Positions 1 to 7,389 of a stretch of 41,347 bases of DNA are shown piece after piece. This DNA comes from RGDT01 sp964630925 (GTDB lineage: Bacteria > Planctomycetota > Planctomycetia > Gemmatales > Gemmataceae). Numbering within the stretch: position 1 is the first letter of the stretch; each line of letters starts with the position of its first letter. Below the pieces are notes generated by a model. It saw nothing but the letters and a program-made list of their open reading frames with translations. It was not told where the DNA came from and searched no databases. The position numbers and the translations under genes were made by a program. The DNA is taken from assembly GCA_964630925.1 (NCBI GenBank), contig CAZVZK010000087.1, positions 1 through 41,347 on the forward strand. Direction: 5' to 3'.

Positions 1-227
1 CAGGGAGGACATTTCTACCGCTCTAAGACCGGACATTCCTATTGTCGTTCAACACATCGGAGTGACCCCACCCCCCGCCCCCTCCCCGAAGCTCCCCGAA
101 GCGGAGAGGGGGAGCCGTCAGAGTGAGAAGAGTGGAGGAGGGGAGGTGCGAGCGTCCTCAGGCGGCGAGGGCATGCCGGGGCGGCGTGTTATGCGGGGCT
201 GCTCCGGACCGTGCTGGTTCATGGTTC
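1..227. other. Window edge, no gene recognised
   Basis: I see no supportable gene, RNA or repeat here. The stretch has a C-rich then purine-rich run around 66-150. Open frames crossing it have no ribosome binding site and unconvincing composition. Confidence 0.4.
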
Positions 228-485
228 ATGGTGGTGGTCCTTGACATCGGGATTCGACTGGTGTTTGATGGCTGGCGTGTCAGGTGTCACGGAGGCCGGG
301 GCGTGGCGCGAACCTGTTCTTTCCGAGGCAGCGCAATCTGCCGCGTGGCACTCTCTCTGGACGGCCTGCTTGTCAACGGCCTGCAATTCGGCGTGTTGCG
401 GCCGGCGGCGGATGGCTTCCTGGAAGTGGCGGGGGGTGGCCTGCTGGCCGACCTGGCGGCCCTCGGGGAGCAGGTCCGGGATTGA
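228..485 (+). CDS. Small hypothetical protein
   Basis: No family recognised. This is an 85-residue frame. Its third codon positions are strongly G/C like the surrounding genes, whereas the overlapping longer frame gives a Trp/Ser/Cys-rich product that does not look like a protein. The product is mildly hydrophobic in the middle (VALSLDGLLVNGLQFGVL) with no clear membrane helix. There is no clear ribosome binding site before the ATG, so the true start may differ. It lies just upstream of two more unrecognised same-strand genes (508 and 894), which may share its transcript. Confidence 0.4.
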   Translation: MVVVLDIGIRLVFDGWRVRCHGGRGVARTCSFRGSAICRVALSLDGLLVNGLQFGVLRPAADGFLEVAGGGLLADLAALGEQVRD

Positions 486-507
486 TCACGCCCGGGCGTC
501 TGCGATC

Positions 508-822
508 ATGGCTGGTCTGGAGGACACGGCGAGGCGACTGGTTGAGCAGGTGGAGGAGCTTGCCTCATTTCGGGGCCGGCCTCTCGCCTGGGTGCGGTTG
601 GCCGCCGGGCGAGTGTCACGACTCCGTGCGGAATGCGTGCGGGGGGTTCAGGATCTGGAGGCGTGCCTGAAGACCCCGACGCCGTTCTACGAGTCGAGGC
701 CGGCCCACTCGGCGGCGGCGGGGGATGCTTTCCTGGCGGACCTCGAACGCGCCCTGGCTGAGGAGTGGGGCCGGGCGGGTGAAGTTCCGGGCGACCCGCT
801 CCCCGAGGCGAGGGGGGGATGA
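508..822 (+). CDS. Small hypothetical protein, helical
   Basis: No family recognised. The 104-residue product is rich in Arg, Glu, Leu and Ala and looks mostly helical, for example ARRLVEQVEELASF near the N-terminus. A longer upstream extension in the same frame exists, but its first 99 codons read as a shadow of the gene at 228, so I start at this ATG. No strong Shine-Dalgarno sequence precedes it. The stop lies 71 nt before the next start (894), consistent with one transcript but not proof of it. Confidence 0.5.
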   Translation: MAGLEDTARRLVEQVEELASFRGRPLAWVRLAAGRVSRLRAECVRGVQDLEACLKTPTPFYESRPAHSAAAGDAFLADLERALAEEWGRAGEVPGDPLPEARGG

Positions 823-893
823 GTCTCGGATGTGAGGCCGGGGCGTGGCACGGGGAAGGGGGGCCGGTCCTCGAAACGATGGAGGTCGGCGTG

Positions 894-1508
894 ATGGCGG
901 TCTACACGACGTTCTTCCTGTGCAAGCCGAAGGATCTGCTCGGCGGCTTCCCCGGTTGGAAGCCTCCCAGGGCCAGGCCGGTCCGCCGGGAGGTCCGGCA
1001 CCCGTTCACCGGCGAGACGGTGGTCACCCAGAGCCGGGAGCCGGATTGGCCCGACGATGCCGACGATGTAGAGGCACCGGCTCCCCACGTCGTCTCCATC
1101 ATGGGCCGCTACGAGGATTATCTGGAGGGGCGACTGCCGCCGTTCGTGCGCGGTTGCTCGCACTGGGCGACGACGGGCCTGATGGGGGTACATCTCGCCC
1201 CACTCTTCGCTGCCGTCGGCGCTGATGGGCCGATGGAGGAAGCCATTTACTCCCCGCCGTCCTCGTCGGCCTTCGTGGAGGAGGTGCCGTCGGCGTTCTT
1301 CGGGAGGCTCAAGGCTATCGATCTGGAGAGGACCGCCGAGGCGTGGGCGGCGGCCATGTCCACGCCCGAACACACGCATTCCGTGTCGGGCATGAAGCTG
1401 AACGACGGGTGGACGGCGGAGGAGGCGCTCGGCCTCTTGCGCCCTCTGGTGACGCTGGCCGGCAAGGCCACCTCCGGGGAGCGGATGTATCTGCTCGTCG
1501 AGGCGTGA
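894..1508 (+). CDS. Hypothetical protein
   Basis: A 204-residue protein of unknown function. It begins MAVYTTFFLCKPKDLL and ends with a helical region (WTAEEALGLLRPLV) leading to MYLLVEA. The start is chosen because GGAGG lies 8 nt upstream (881-885). A longer frame from 819 adds 25 residues of poor composition, although its ATG would overlap the preceding stop as ATGA. There is no signal peptide, membrane segment or cysteine motif. The overall build (short N-terminal strand, middle loop, C-terminal helices) loosely recalls small cytosolic DUF1877-type proteins, but I cannot assign that family. Confidence 0.65.
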   Translation: MAVYTTFFLCKPKDLLGGFPGWKPPRARPVRREVRHPFTGETVVTQSREPDWPDDADDVEAPAPHVVSIMGRYEDYLEGRLPPFVRGCSHWATTGLMGVHLAPLFAAVGADGPMEEAIYSPPSSSAFVEEVPSAFFGRLKAIDLERTAEAWAAAMSTPEHTHSVSGMKLNDGWTAEEALGLLRPLVTLAGKATSGERMYLLVEA

Positions 1509-1528
1509 GCCGAAGGAGTCGGCCGACA

Positions 1529-1867
1529 TCACTTGGCGAGGGCGGCCAGCTCGGCGCGGACACGGGCCGCGCCGGCGTCGTCGCCGAGGCGGGCATGGAT
1601 GAGGGCGAGGTTGGCCAGGGCGTTGCGCAGTGGGCGGCTGTCACCGAGGGGGCGGTGCCTGTCGGCCTGCTCGACGGCGAGACGGTGCAGGCGCGAGAGC
1701 AGCTCGCCGGGGCCGGGGGTGGCCTCCGGGGCGAGGCGCGAGTGGATCAGGCGGGCTCGCAGGGACTCGTCGGATTGGGGCCGGTGGGTGGTGTCAACCT
1801 CCACGTCCGGGTCGCCCTCCTTGAGGTCAATGAAGATGGTGTCGTGGCTGGTGGACCGACTGTTCAT
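1529..1867 (-). CDS. Hypothetical protein, helical C-terminus
   Basis: A 112-residue protein of unknown function. The N-terminal 30 residues are acidic and polar (IFIDLKEGDPDVEVD). The rest is helical, with an Ala/Leu/Arg pattern resembling half of a tetratricopeptide-like hairpin (LRNALANLALIHARLGDDA). The start overlaps the stop of the upstream gene as ATGA (1867-1864) and GAGGAGAGG lies just upstream, so the two are translationally coupled. It may act with the DUF6941-like protein encoded first, but the sequence does not show how. Confidence 0.65.
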   Translation of the reverse strand: MNSRSTSHDTIFIDLKEGDPDVEVDTTHRPQSDESLRARLIHSRLAPEATPGPGELLSRLHRLAVEQADRHRPLGDSRPLRNALANLALIHARLGDDAGAARVRAELAALAK

Positions 1868-2265
1868 GGGCCCTCTCCTCGGAGGTAGACGCGGAGGATG
1901 CGCTGGGCGATCAGCTCGCCTCCCGACCAGAGCGTGAAGGTGTAGGTGTCCGGGCCAGGGAAGACGCAGCGCGCTACCTGGTACGACAGGTTGACGATGG
2001 TGAGTGGGTCGCGGGCGCGGAAGCGGCCACGGGCGCGGTAGACCTCGGGTACGGCGGGGTCGGAGGCGTCGACTGTGATGACGAAGTCGGTGACCCCGTC
2101 GCACTCCGTCAGGGCGGCGAAGACGCGGAACGGCGGACGGGTGCCGGGGAACTCCTCGATGCCGACGCCGGTGAATACGTCGATCAACGAGGCGTTCCCG
2201 TTGTCGAGGTTGTTGACCACGTCCTCGCAGATGAACAGCCCCAGCGCCAGTGGTCTCGACGCCAT
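1864..2265 (-). CDS. DUF6941-like protein
   Basis: A 133-residue protein resembling the DUF6941 family, which is common in planctomycetes and has no known function. It shows the typical sequence of an N-terminal hydrophobic strand with a cysteine (LALGLFICEDVV), an SLIDVFTGV segment, a central strand (FRVFAALTECDG) and a C-terminal beta region ending FTLWSGGELIAQRILRVYLR. This suggests an all-beta, cytosolic fold. A ribosome binding site (GGGAGGG) precedes the ATG. It is the first gene of a two-gene minus-strand unit with the gene at 1529. The family call is from memory of its pattern, so treat it as moderate. Confidence 0.65.
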   Translation of the reverse strand: MASRPLALGLFICEDVVNNLDNGNASLIDVFTGVGIEEFPGTRPPFRVFAALTECDGVTDFVITVDASDPAVPEVYRARGRFRARDPLTIVNLSYQVARCVFPGPDTYTFTLWSGGELIAQRILRVYLRGEGP

Positions 2266-2415
2266 CGCGTGCCCTCCCGCCTCTTATTCTAACTGAAGTG
2301 ATCACGGCGATCCGGACGCTCGACGGTGCCCGGAGCGTTGCCGTGGGCGTTGCTCACGGTTGGCGAAACAACTCCGACAGACGACCGGTGGTTGCGGGGT
2401 GGGGTGTTGTCTGCC

Positions 2416-2477
2416 GCATCCGCTCCCGGCCTGGGGGCCTGACAGGAGGGGTTGCGTACAGGGCCGGGAGCGGATGC
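2416..2477. repeat. Perfect 16-bp inverted repeat
   Basis: GCATCCGCTCCCGGCC at 2416-2431 is exactly complementary to 2462-2477, with a 30-nt loop. No T-tract follows on either strand, so it is not a standard intrinsic terminator. It could be a regulatory or transcript-end hairpin for the upstream minus-strand promoter region. Confidence 0.75.
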
Positions 2478-2678
2478 CCGGCTCGTCAACGCCCCTGAAT
2501 GCTGACGGCCCGCCGGGCGCCGAAATGCACTAGAAACCGGCGTAGGGGCGTGGTACGCTCCTCGCATGAATGACATGTGTACTTCTTCGATAAATGTCAA
2601 TAAGTGCCAGACGCCGATGCCAACCGGAACAAATGGGCCACGACTGGAGCCGCACATCGGCGCGGCTGTCACTCCCCA

Positions 2679-2872
2679 ATCGGTGATAGTCCGCGTCGGC
2701 ATCGGATCGCGCCGAGTGTCACCGTCCGACGCCCACTTCGAATCTGTCTATCGGGCCCTATCAGCGACACCGGCCGATACGAAACGGGATTTTGGCGCGG
2801 CGGCCAACGGCACGATGCGGCGTCCTCGGGATTCGTGTGGCACGCTCGTATCGGTGATTGTCCGCATCGGCA
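2679..2872 (+). repeat. Pair of imperfect 23-nt direct repeats
   Basis: ATCGGTGAT, A or T, GTCCGC, G or A, TCGGCA occurs at 2679-2701 and again at 2850-2872, with 21 of 23 positions identical. The copies lie 171 nt apart, a multiple of three, so within the 2566-2994 frame both read as S-V-I-V-R. The function is unknown. Confidence 0.7.
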
Positions 2873-2893
2873 CGACGACCTGGAGCCAGCCTA

Positions 2894-2922
2894 TTGTTCC
2901 GGGGCGTCATCGCGGGTATCGT
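2894..2922 (+). promoter_or_regulatory. Candidate promoter of the DUF1501 gene
   Basis: TTGTTC (2894-2899), a 17-nt spacer and TATCGT (2917-2922) fit a weak housekeeping promoter. A short palindrome, GGTAT-CGT-ATACC (2915-2927), overlaps the -10 box and could be an operator. The leader to the ATG at 2991 would be about 60 nt. Confidence 0.35.
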
Positions 2923-2990
2923 ATACCTTATCCAACCTCCACGCCCGCCCGCCGGATTGCTCGCGACCCCGCCAGAAAGGACGCCTCCCG

Positions 2991-4367
2991 ATGATCGACC
3001 TCCACGGCCCCGATCCGATGGACCGCCGGGCCATGTTGCGCGTGGGCGGCCTCTCCCTGGCCGGGCTTTCGCTGCCGTCGCTGCTCCAGGGGGCGGCGCC
3101 CCCGACGCCCGCGGGGCGGTCCTTCGGCAAGGCGAAGCGGTGCATCCTGCTGTACCTGTCCGGTGGGCCGGCGCAGCTCGACACGTTCGACCCCAAGCCC
3201 GACGCGCCCGAGGACATCCGCGGGCCGTTCAAGACCATCAACACCAGCGTCCCCGGCGTGCGCTTCACCGAGCTGCTGCCCAAGGCCGCCAGGTGGATGC
3301 ACCACATCGCCCTCGTGCGCGGCATGAACCACACGCACAACGACCACGGACGCGGCTCCTACTGGATGTTCACCGGGTCGCCGTACCCCGGATCGGTCAG
3401 CGACGTGAACTCGATGAGCCGCGCCGACCTGCCGCACATCGGCTCGTGCGTGGCGAAGCTCGCGCCCGGCAAGGGGCCGATGTTCCCCTTCGCCATCGTC
3501 CCGCACCGCATGGACGTGGCCGGCGGACGCCGTGCCGGCCAGTTCGCCGGCGCGCTGGGCGGCAAGTACGACCCGCTGTTGACGGGCGGCAACCCCAACG
3601 ACGACGCCTTCAAACTCGACCACCTACCGCTCACGCCGAACGACGAGCCGGCGGCCCTCAAGCGCCGCCTGTCGCTGCTCGACCAGTTGGGCGAGAAGGC
3701 GGCGGGGCTGGAAGAGACGGCGATGAAGCGGTCGATCCGCGAGTACCAGGCCAAGGCGGTGGACGTGATCTCGTCCGAGGCCGTCCGCAAGGCGGTCAAC
3801 CTGTCGGCGGTCAAACGCGAGGAGAGGGCGCGGTACGGGCGCAACCTGTTCGGTCAGTCGGTGTTCCTGGGCAAGCGGCTACTCGACGCGGGGGCGCGGC
3901 TGGTGCAGTGCAACTGGCAGCGGACGCAGGGGATCAACGGCTTCGCGTGGGACACGCACTGGAATAATTTCACCGCACATAAAGAGGACCTCGTGCCGCC
4001 GTTCGACCAGGCGTTCGACGCCCTGATGGCCGACCTGGTGAAGGAGGGCCGGCTCGACGAGACGCTGGTGATCGTGGCGGCGGAGTTCGGGCGCTCGCCG
4101 AAGGTGACGCGGAGCAACGCGGGCCGCGAGCACTGGCCGGAGTGCTACACGGTGCTGTTCGCGGGCGGCGGGGTCAAGGGCGGCGTGATCCACGGGTCGT
4201 CGGACAAGATCGCGGCGTACCCGGCGAGCGGGGCCTGTTCGCCGGCCGATTTCACCGCCACGGTGTACCACTGCCTGGGCCTGAAGCCGACGCTGGAGAC
4301 GCACGACCAGGGGGGCAGGCCGATGCAGTTGTCGCACGGCAAGCCGATCCCGACGCTGGTGGGGTGA
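2991..4367 (+). CDS. DUF1501 family secreted protein
   Basis: A 458-residue DUF1501 protein, a family related to the alkaline phosphatase/sulfatase fold and greatly expanded in planctomycetes. The enzymatic role is not established. The N-terminus has a twin-arginine-like signal (DRRAMLRVGGLSLAGLSLPSLL begins near residue 9), implying Tat export. Family signatures follow: ILLYLSGGPAQLDTFDPKP, then MNHTHNDHGRGSYWMFTG, and near the C-terminus VIVAAEFGRSPKV and REHWPECYTVLFAGGG. I start at 2991 because the signal peptide begins there and AAAGGA precedes it. The longer upstream frame is not protein-like. In planctomycetes this family is usually encoded beside a DUF1549/DUF1553 cytochrome-like partner. 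None is present here, so it is solitary. Confidence 0.93.
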   Translation: MIDLHGPDPMDRRAMLRVGGLSLAGLSLPSLLQGAAPPTPAGRSFGKAKRCILLYLSGGPAQLDTFDPKPDAPEDIRGPFKTINTSVPGVRFTELLPKAARWMHHIALVRGMNHTHNDHGRGSYWMFTGSPYPGSVSDVNSMSRADLPHIGSCVAKLAPGKGPMFPFAIVPHRMDVAGGRRAGQFAGALGGKYDPLLTGGNPNDDAFKLDHLPLTPNDEPAALKRRLSLLDQLGEKAAGLEETAMKRSIREYQAKAVDVISSEAVRKAVNLSAVKREERARYGRNLFGQSVFLGKRLLDAGARLVQCNWQRTQGINGFAWDTHWNNFTAHKEDLVPPFDQAFDALMADLVKEGRLDETLVIVAAEFGRSPKVTRSNAGREHWPECYTVLFAGGGVKGGVIHGSSDKIAAYPASGACSPADFTATVYHCLGLKPTLETHDQGGRPMQLSHGKPIPTLVG

Positions 4368-4420
4368 TCGGGCCGCCTCATTCAATGAAGTGGTCGGGAG
4401 CCGTATCGGGTTCGGCGGCA

Positions 4421-4843
4421 TTACCCGGCGGTGGGCCGGACTCTTGCCCAAACGCCCCGCAGACGCCCCTGTTCCCCGACAGGGTCTGTCCCGAATCGGA
4501 GCGCCAACGTAGCCTCGACCATCCCGACCAACTCATCGGACGGCACGTCATGAATCTCGCCGTGGAAGGTGTCCTTGAACGCCCATCCGGCGCTCCGGCC
4601 CAGACCCCGAACGGAGACGGCCAGCCACATCACGCCGTCCGCCCATACGGAGAGGCGGAGATCACCCACATTGAGATTCAGCCTCTCGACGACGCCTGAC
4701 CCCGACTCGCTGAATTCCCGCTCGCAGGATACCTCGCGGTGGTACGCGATGGCCTTGTGGCGCGACCAAAACGCAGCCGCGACGGATTGAAGAAGCGGGG
4801 CATCAAAGGTCGGCCAACTCACAGGCACAGGCTGCTGTCGCAT
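4421..4843 (-). CDS. Hypothetical protein
   Basis: A 140-residue cytosolic-looking protein without a recognised family. The pattern of alternating strands in the middle (VVERLNLNVGDLRLSVWAD, then GVMWLAVSVRG) and an acidic helix near the end (VPSDELVGMVEATLAL) suggests a compact alpha/beta fold. The N-terminus has WPTFDAPLLQSVAAAFW. A GAGAGGCG ribosome binding site lies about 4-6 nt before the ATG and codon bias is normal for the window, so I consider it real. It lies between the convergent DUF1501 gene and the dehydratase gene, with no obvious operon partner. The small alpha/beta build also occurs in immunity proteins, but no toxin gene is adjacent. Confidence 0.6.
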   Translation of the reverse strand: MRQQPVPVSWPTFDAPLLQSVAAAFWSRHKAIAYHREVSCEREFSESGSGVVERLNLNVGDLRLSVWADGVMWLAVSVRGLGRSAGWAFKDTFHGEIHDVPSDELVGMVEATLALRFGTDPVGEQGRLRGVWARVRPTAG

Positions 4844-4971
4844 CGTCGCCTCTCGCCAGGCTGCCTTTCCAGAGACCTTCGTCGGCCATCAAACGCCGCG
4901 CAACTTCGCCCTTCAAGCCCAGCCAACAAGGATCGCCTTCAGCCGAAACGATGCCGCCACCCGCCACTCGC

Positions 4972-6105
4972 TCAATAGTCCGCGACCGAGCCGTCCTCGA
5001 GCCGGCCGCGCGTCGGCCACTCGGCCTTGTGCGGCTTCTTCGCCAGCTCGGCCAGCTTCTTCTCGTCGATCTCGACGCCCAGGCCGGGGCCTTGTGGCAG
5101 CGAGGCGTAACCCACCTTGTCCACCGACCACGTCTTGCGGATCAGGCCAGCCGGCGTGATCGACGGGTAATATTCGTGGATGATGAAGTGCGGGATGGCG
5201 GCGCTGGCGTGCAGGCTGGCGCTGACGCCCAGCTCCGTCGTCACGCAGTGCGGGGCCAGCGGCACCTGCCACGCCTCGGCCAGCGTCGCGATCTTCTTCA
5301 TCTGCGTGATGCCGCCGCAATGGGCGCAGTCCGGTTGCAGCACGTCGATGCAGCGCTCGGTCAGGTAGGGGATGAACTCCCAGATGGTGCGGTCGCGCTC
5401 GCCCGTGGCGAGCGGGATGCGGATGGCCGACTTGAGGCGCTTGAACACGTCGATGTTGCCCGGCACCGCCGGCTCCTCGATGAACGCCACGTCGAGCGGC
5501 TCCAGGGCGGCGGCGAGCTGGATCAGGAACGCCGGCGGCAGGGCGCAGTGGGCGTCGAAGATGACGAAGCCGTCGGGGCCGACACGCTTGCGCTCGCCCT
5601 GGACGTACTTGACGTAGCGCTCGATCTCGCCCGGCGTGCCGGAATGCTCGGCGGGGCCGGCACCGGGCTTCGTGGCCTTCGGCGAGGGGTAGACGCGGAT
5701 GCGGTCGCGCGTCGGGCCGCCGAGCAGGCGGTAGACCGGCACGCCCCACAGCTTGCCGGTGATGTCCCACAGGGCCATGTCGATGCCGGCGATGGCGTGG
5801 ACCATGAACGGCCCGCCGCGGATGTTGCGGTGGGCGCGGAAGAGCTTCTGCCAGAGGTGCTCGATCCGCGTGGGGTTCTCGCCGTCGAGCAGCTCGAAGA
5901 GGGACCGCGCCAGGGCGGCGGCGACGCGCGGCTCGAGCTGGTCGATCTCGCCCCAGCCGGTGACGCCGGCGTCCGTCTCGATCTTGACGAACACCTTCGG
6001 CCCCGCCGGCGTGGCGGTCAGCGCCTTGATGCGCACCGACGCCCCGGCGTCCTTGACGGCGGCGCCCGGCTTGGGGCCGTCCTCGAGCATTCGCTGTGCG
6101 TGCAT
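4972..6105 (-). CDS. Enolase-superfamily dehydratase (mandelate racemase / galactonate dehydratase-like)
   Basis: A 377-residue member of the mandelate racemase/muconate lactonizing enzyme group. These Mg-dependent enzymes abstract a proton alpha to a carboxylate, typically dehydrating sugar acids in the cytosol. The N-terminal capping domain (about 25-150) includes GPFMVHAIAGIDMALWDI. The barrel carries the expected metal ligands in FDAHCAL (Asp), FIEEP (Glu) and ATGERD (Glu), then PDCAHCGGITQMKKIA and the catalytic His in LAPHC. This layout is closest to the DgoD (galactonate dehydratase) subgroup, but the substrate cannot be read from sequence. No Shine-Dalgarno precedes the ATG, and an extended -10 box ends 7 nt before it, so the mRNA may be leaderless. 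The start region is duplicated at 7307-7380. Confidence 0.9.
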   Translation of the reverse strand: MHAQRMLEDGPKPGAAVKDAGASVRIKALTATPAGPKVFVKIETDAGVTGWGEIDQLEPRVAAALARSLFELLDGENPTRIEHLWQKLFRAHRNIRGGPFMVHAIAGIDMALWDITGKLWGVPVYRLLGGPTRDRIRVYPSPKATKPGAGPAEHSGTPGEIERYVKYVQGERKRVGPDGFVIFDAHCALPPAFLIQLAAALEPLDVAFIEEPAVPGNIDVFKRLKSAIRIPLATGERDRTIWEFIPYLTERCIDVLQPDCAHCGGITQMKKIATLAEAWQVPLAPHCVTTELGVSASLHASAAIPHFIIHEYYPSITPAGLIRKTWSVDKVGYASLPQGPGLGVEIDEKKLAELAKKPHKAEWPTRGRLEDGSVADY

Positions 6106-6141
6106 GCCCCGTATCCTATCATCGGCGGCCGTGATCGCCCG
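6068..6141. repeat. Copy A of a 74-bp duplicated start region
   Basis: An ungapped alignment with 7307-7380 gives 57 identities in 74 positions by my count. The best-conserved part is the 41-nt segment holding the start codon, the TAGGAT box and the bases upstream of it. Here it covers the first dozen codons and promoter of the dehydratase gene. Confidence 0.8.
6113..6121 (-). promoter_or_regulatory. Extended -10 box immediately before the dehydratase start
   Basis: On the minus strand, TGA-TAGGAT lies 7 nt from the ATG at 6105. Initiation 6-8 nt after the box would put the first transcribed base at or next to the start codon, which fits a leaderless message because no ribosome binding site is present. 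Confidence 0.5.
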
Positions 6142-6214
6142 TGAGCCTCGGCCTCGTGGCCGCCGGCCGGCTCCTTCTCGGCCCACGGCCCGCCGGTGCC
6201 GCTGACGAGGGCGG

Positions 6215-6952
6215 TCAGATCTGGTCAATGTCAACGGAGGTTTCGCCGGGTGGGAGGGAGAAGCGGACGGTGAGGGAGCCGGCCGCCCAGTAGCCCGCCT
6301 GGGCAACCTCGAGCAGCCGCCGCTCGAGCTGAGGTGTGAGGAGCCGCTTGACACGCCGGGAGTAGGCGGCCAGGAGGAAGTACGGGGTGAGGATGAAGGC
6401 GAGAATGCCGAGGACGACGGTGCCCAGGAACAAGGCCTTCGTGGCCGGCTCGGCCTCCAGTCCGAACAACCAGTCGATCAACAGGCCGAGCAGGACGCCC
6501 GGGACGCAGAGCAGCGGCAGGGTGCCGAGCATCACCCACTTGCCGATGCCACTCAGGGTCTCCAGACCTCGGACTTTCTGGTGGCAGTCGGAGCAACAGA
6601 CGGAGCGGACGTTGATCCAACGAAAGACCCACCCGCTCAACACACGCCCCGGGGGCGCCGCCACCTTCAAGAAACAAGGGAGGCACTTCCGCCGTTGCTC
6701 ACAGAGGTCGCACCGTCCCTCGTTCGCCTGGTCGAACGCCAGGCCGATCAGGTCGAGTCCGGGGGCCTGCCCGGCCGGCCCCTCATCATCCGCTTCGAGA
6801 TCGGGGGCGGGCACTTCGGGCGGTGGCGCTGGGGAGGGGGCCGGGGCGCGAAGCGCCGGGGGTAGCTGTTTCCCGCAGGCATCGCACCAGCCGTCGATGA
6901 CCTCCTGCGCCGGGAGGGTGGCCTTGCAGGACGGGCAGGTCGGCGGGCTCAT
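6215..6952 (-). CDS. Zinc-ribbon membrane protein, function unknown
   Basis: A 245-residue protein starting with a zinc-ribbon-like domain (Cys6, Cys9, Cys23, Cys26, in CPSC and CDAC). A Pro/Ala/Glu-rich linker follows (about 35-65), then a second cysteine cluster (CDLCEQRRKCLPC and VCCSDCHQKV, about 80-125), then two closely spaced hydrophobic segments (MLGTLPLLCVPGVLLGLLI and TVVLGILAFILTPYFLLAA) that should cross the membrane. The C-terminal 50 residues are cytosolic-looking. The ATG is preceded by GAGGAG at 4-5 nt spacing. No family was recognised beyond the ribbon. Proteins of this architecture are common in planctomycetes. It stands alone on its strand. Confidence 0.8.
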   Translation of the reverse strand: MSPPTCPSCKATLPAQEVIDGWCDACGKQLPPALRAPAPSPAPPPEVPAPDLEADDEGPAGQAPGLDLIGLAFDQANEGRCDLCEQRRKCLPCFLKVAAPPGRVLSGWVFRWINVRSVCCSDCHQKVRGLETLSGIGKWVMLGTLPLLCVPGVLLGLLIDWLFGLEAEPATKALFLGTVVLGILAFILTPYFLLAAYSRRVKRLLTPQLERRLLEVAQAGYWAAGSLTVRFSLPPGETSVDIDQI

Positions 6953-7389
6953 GTCGCTCCTCGCGGGCGGTGCCGAAGATGCGGGCCGCTCGGCCAGTTG
7001 GGGCCACGGGCGCACCGGTCTCATTTTGCTCGCAGGGGCGGGGGAGTCAAGTCGGCCCGAGGGGACGCCTCGCCATCCTGACAAGCCCCTGATGCCGGGG
7101 TGATAGATGGCCGGCAAGAGTGAGGGGTGACAAGGCCCGGCCGACGCGGATGCGGCGTTCGGCACGAGACGCGGGGGGCTGAGCCGTCGAGCCGAGGCAA
7201 GCCGCTCGACGACAAGCAGGAGGCGGGGACGTGCAACCGACAGCGAGGCTGCCCCTCCCCAAGACACGGGATGCCCTGAACGCGGGTTTGGTATGTCTGG
7301 ACGCATGGCTTAAGGACGTCTTTGAACGCCCGCCGTAAGTGCATGGCTCGTATCCTATCGTCGGCGGCACTGATCGCCCGGAGGTGACG
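6953..7389. other. 437-nt intergenic region
   Basis: This gap lies between the divergent zinc-ribbon and glycosyltransferase genes. Apart from copy B of the 74-bp repeat (7307-7380) I see no gene, RNA or clear housekeeping promoter. Open minus-strand frames crossing it are antisense shadows of the glycosyltransferase. Confidence 0.5.
7307..7380. repeat. Copy B of the 74-bp duplicated start region
   Basis: This is 77% identical to 6068-6141 without gaps. On the minus strand it still has TAGGAT 7 nt before an ATG (7344), followed by codons alignable with the start of the dehydratase (M-H-x-x-R, then K-P). That frame does not continue as a dehydratase. The right end abuts the ribosome binding site of the glycosyltransferase gene. 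It may be a decayed gene start or a shared regulatory element. Confidence 0.75.

Larger units (their letters stand above)
2266..2990. other. 725-nt intergenic region with repeats and a possible small ORF
   Basis: This gap separates the minus-strand DUF6941-like unit from the DUF1501 gene. It contains a perfect 16-bp inverted repeat (2416-2431 with 2462-2477), an imperfect 23-nt direct repeat (2679-2701 and 2850-2872) and a candidate promoter (2894-2922). An open frame at 2566-2994 overlaps the DUF1501 start as ATGA, but its third-position G/C bias is weak, so I do not call it a gene. The stretch around 2570-2630 is noticeably richer in A/T than the rest of the window. Confidence 0.6.

Noticed and set aside
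4951..6144. Plus-strand open frame (397 codons) opposite the dehydratase
   Set aside because: It is an antisense shadow; the minus-strand enolase-superfamily motifs are unambiguous.
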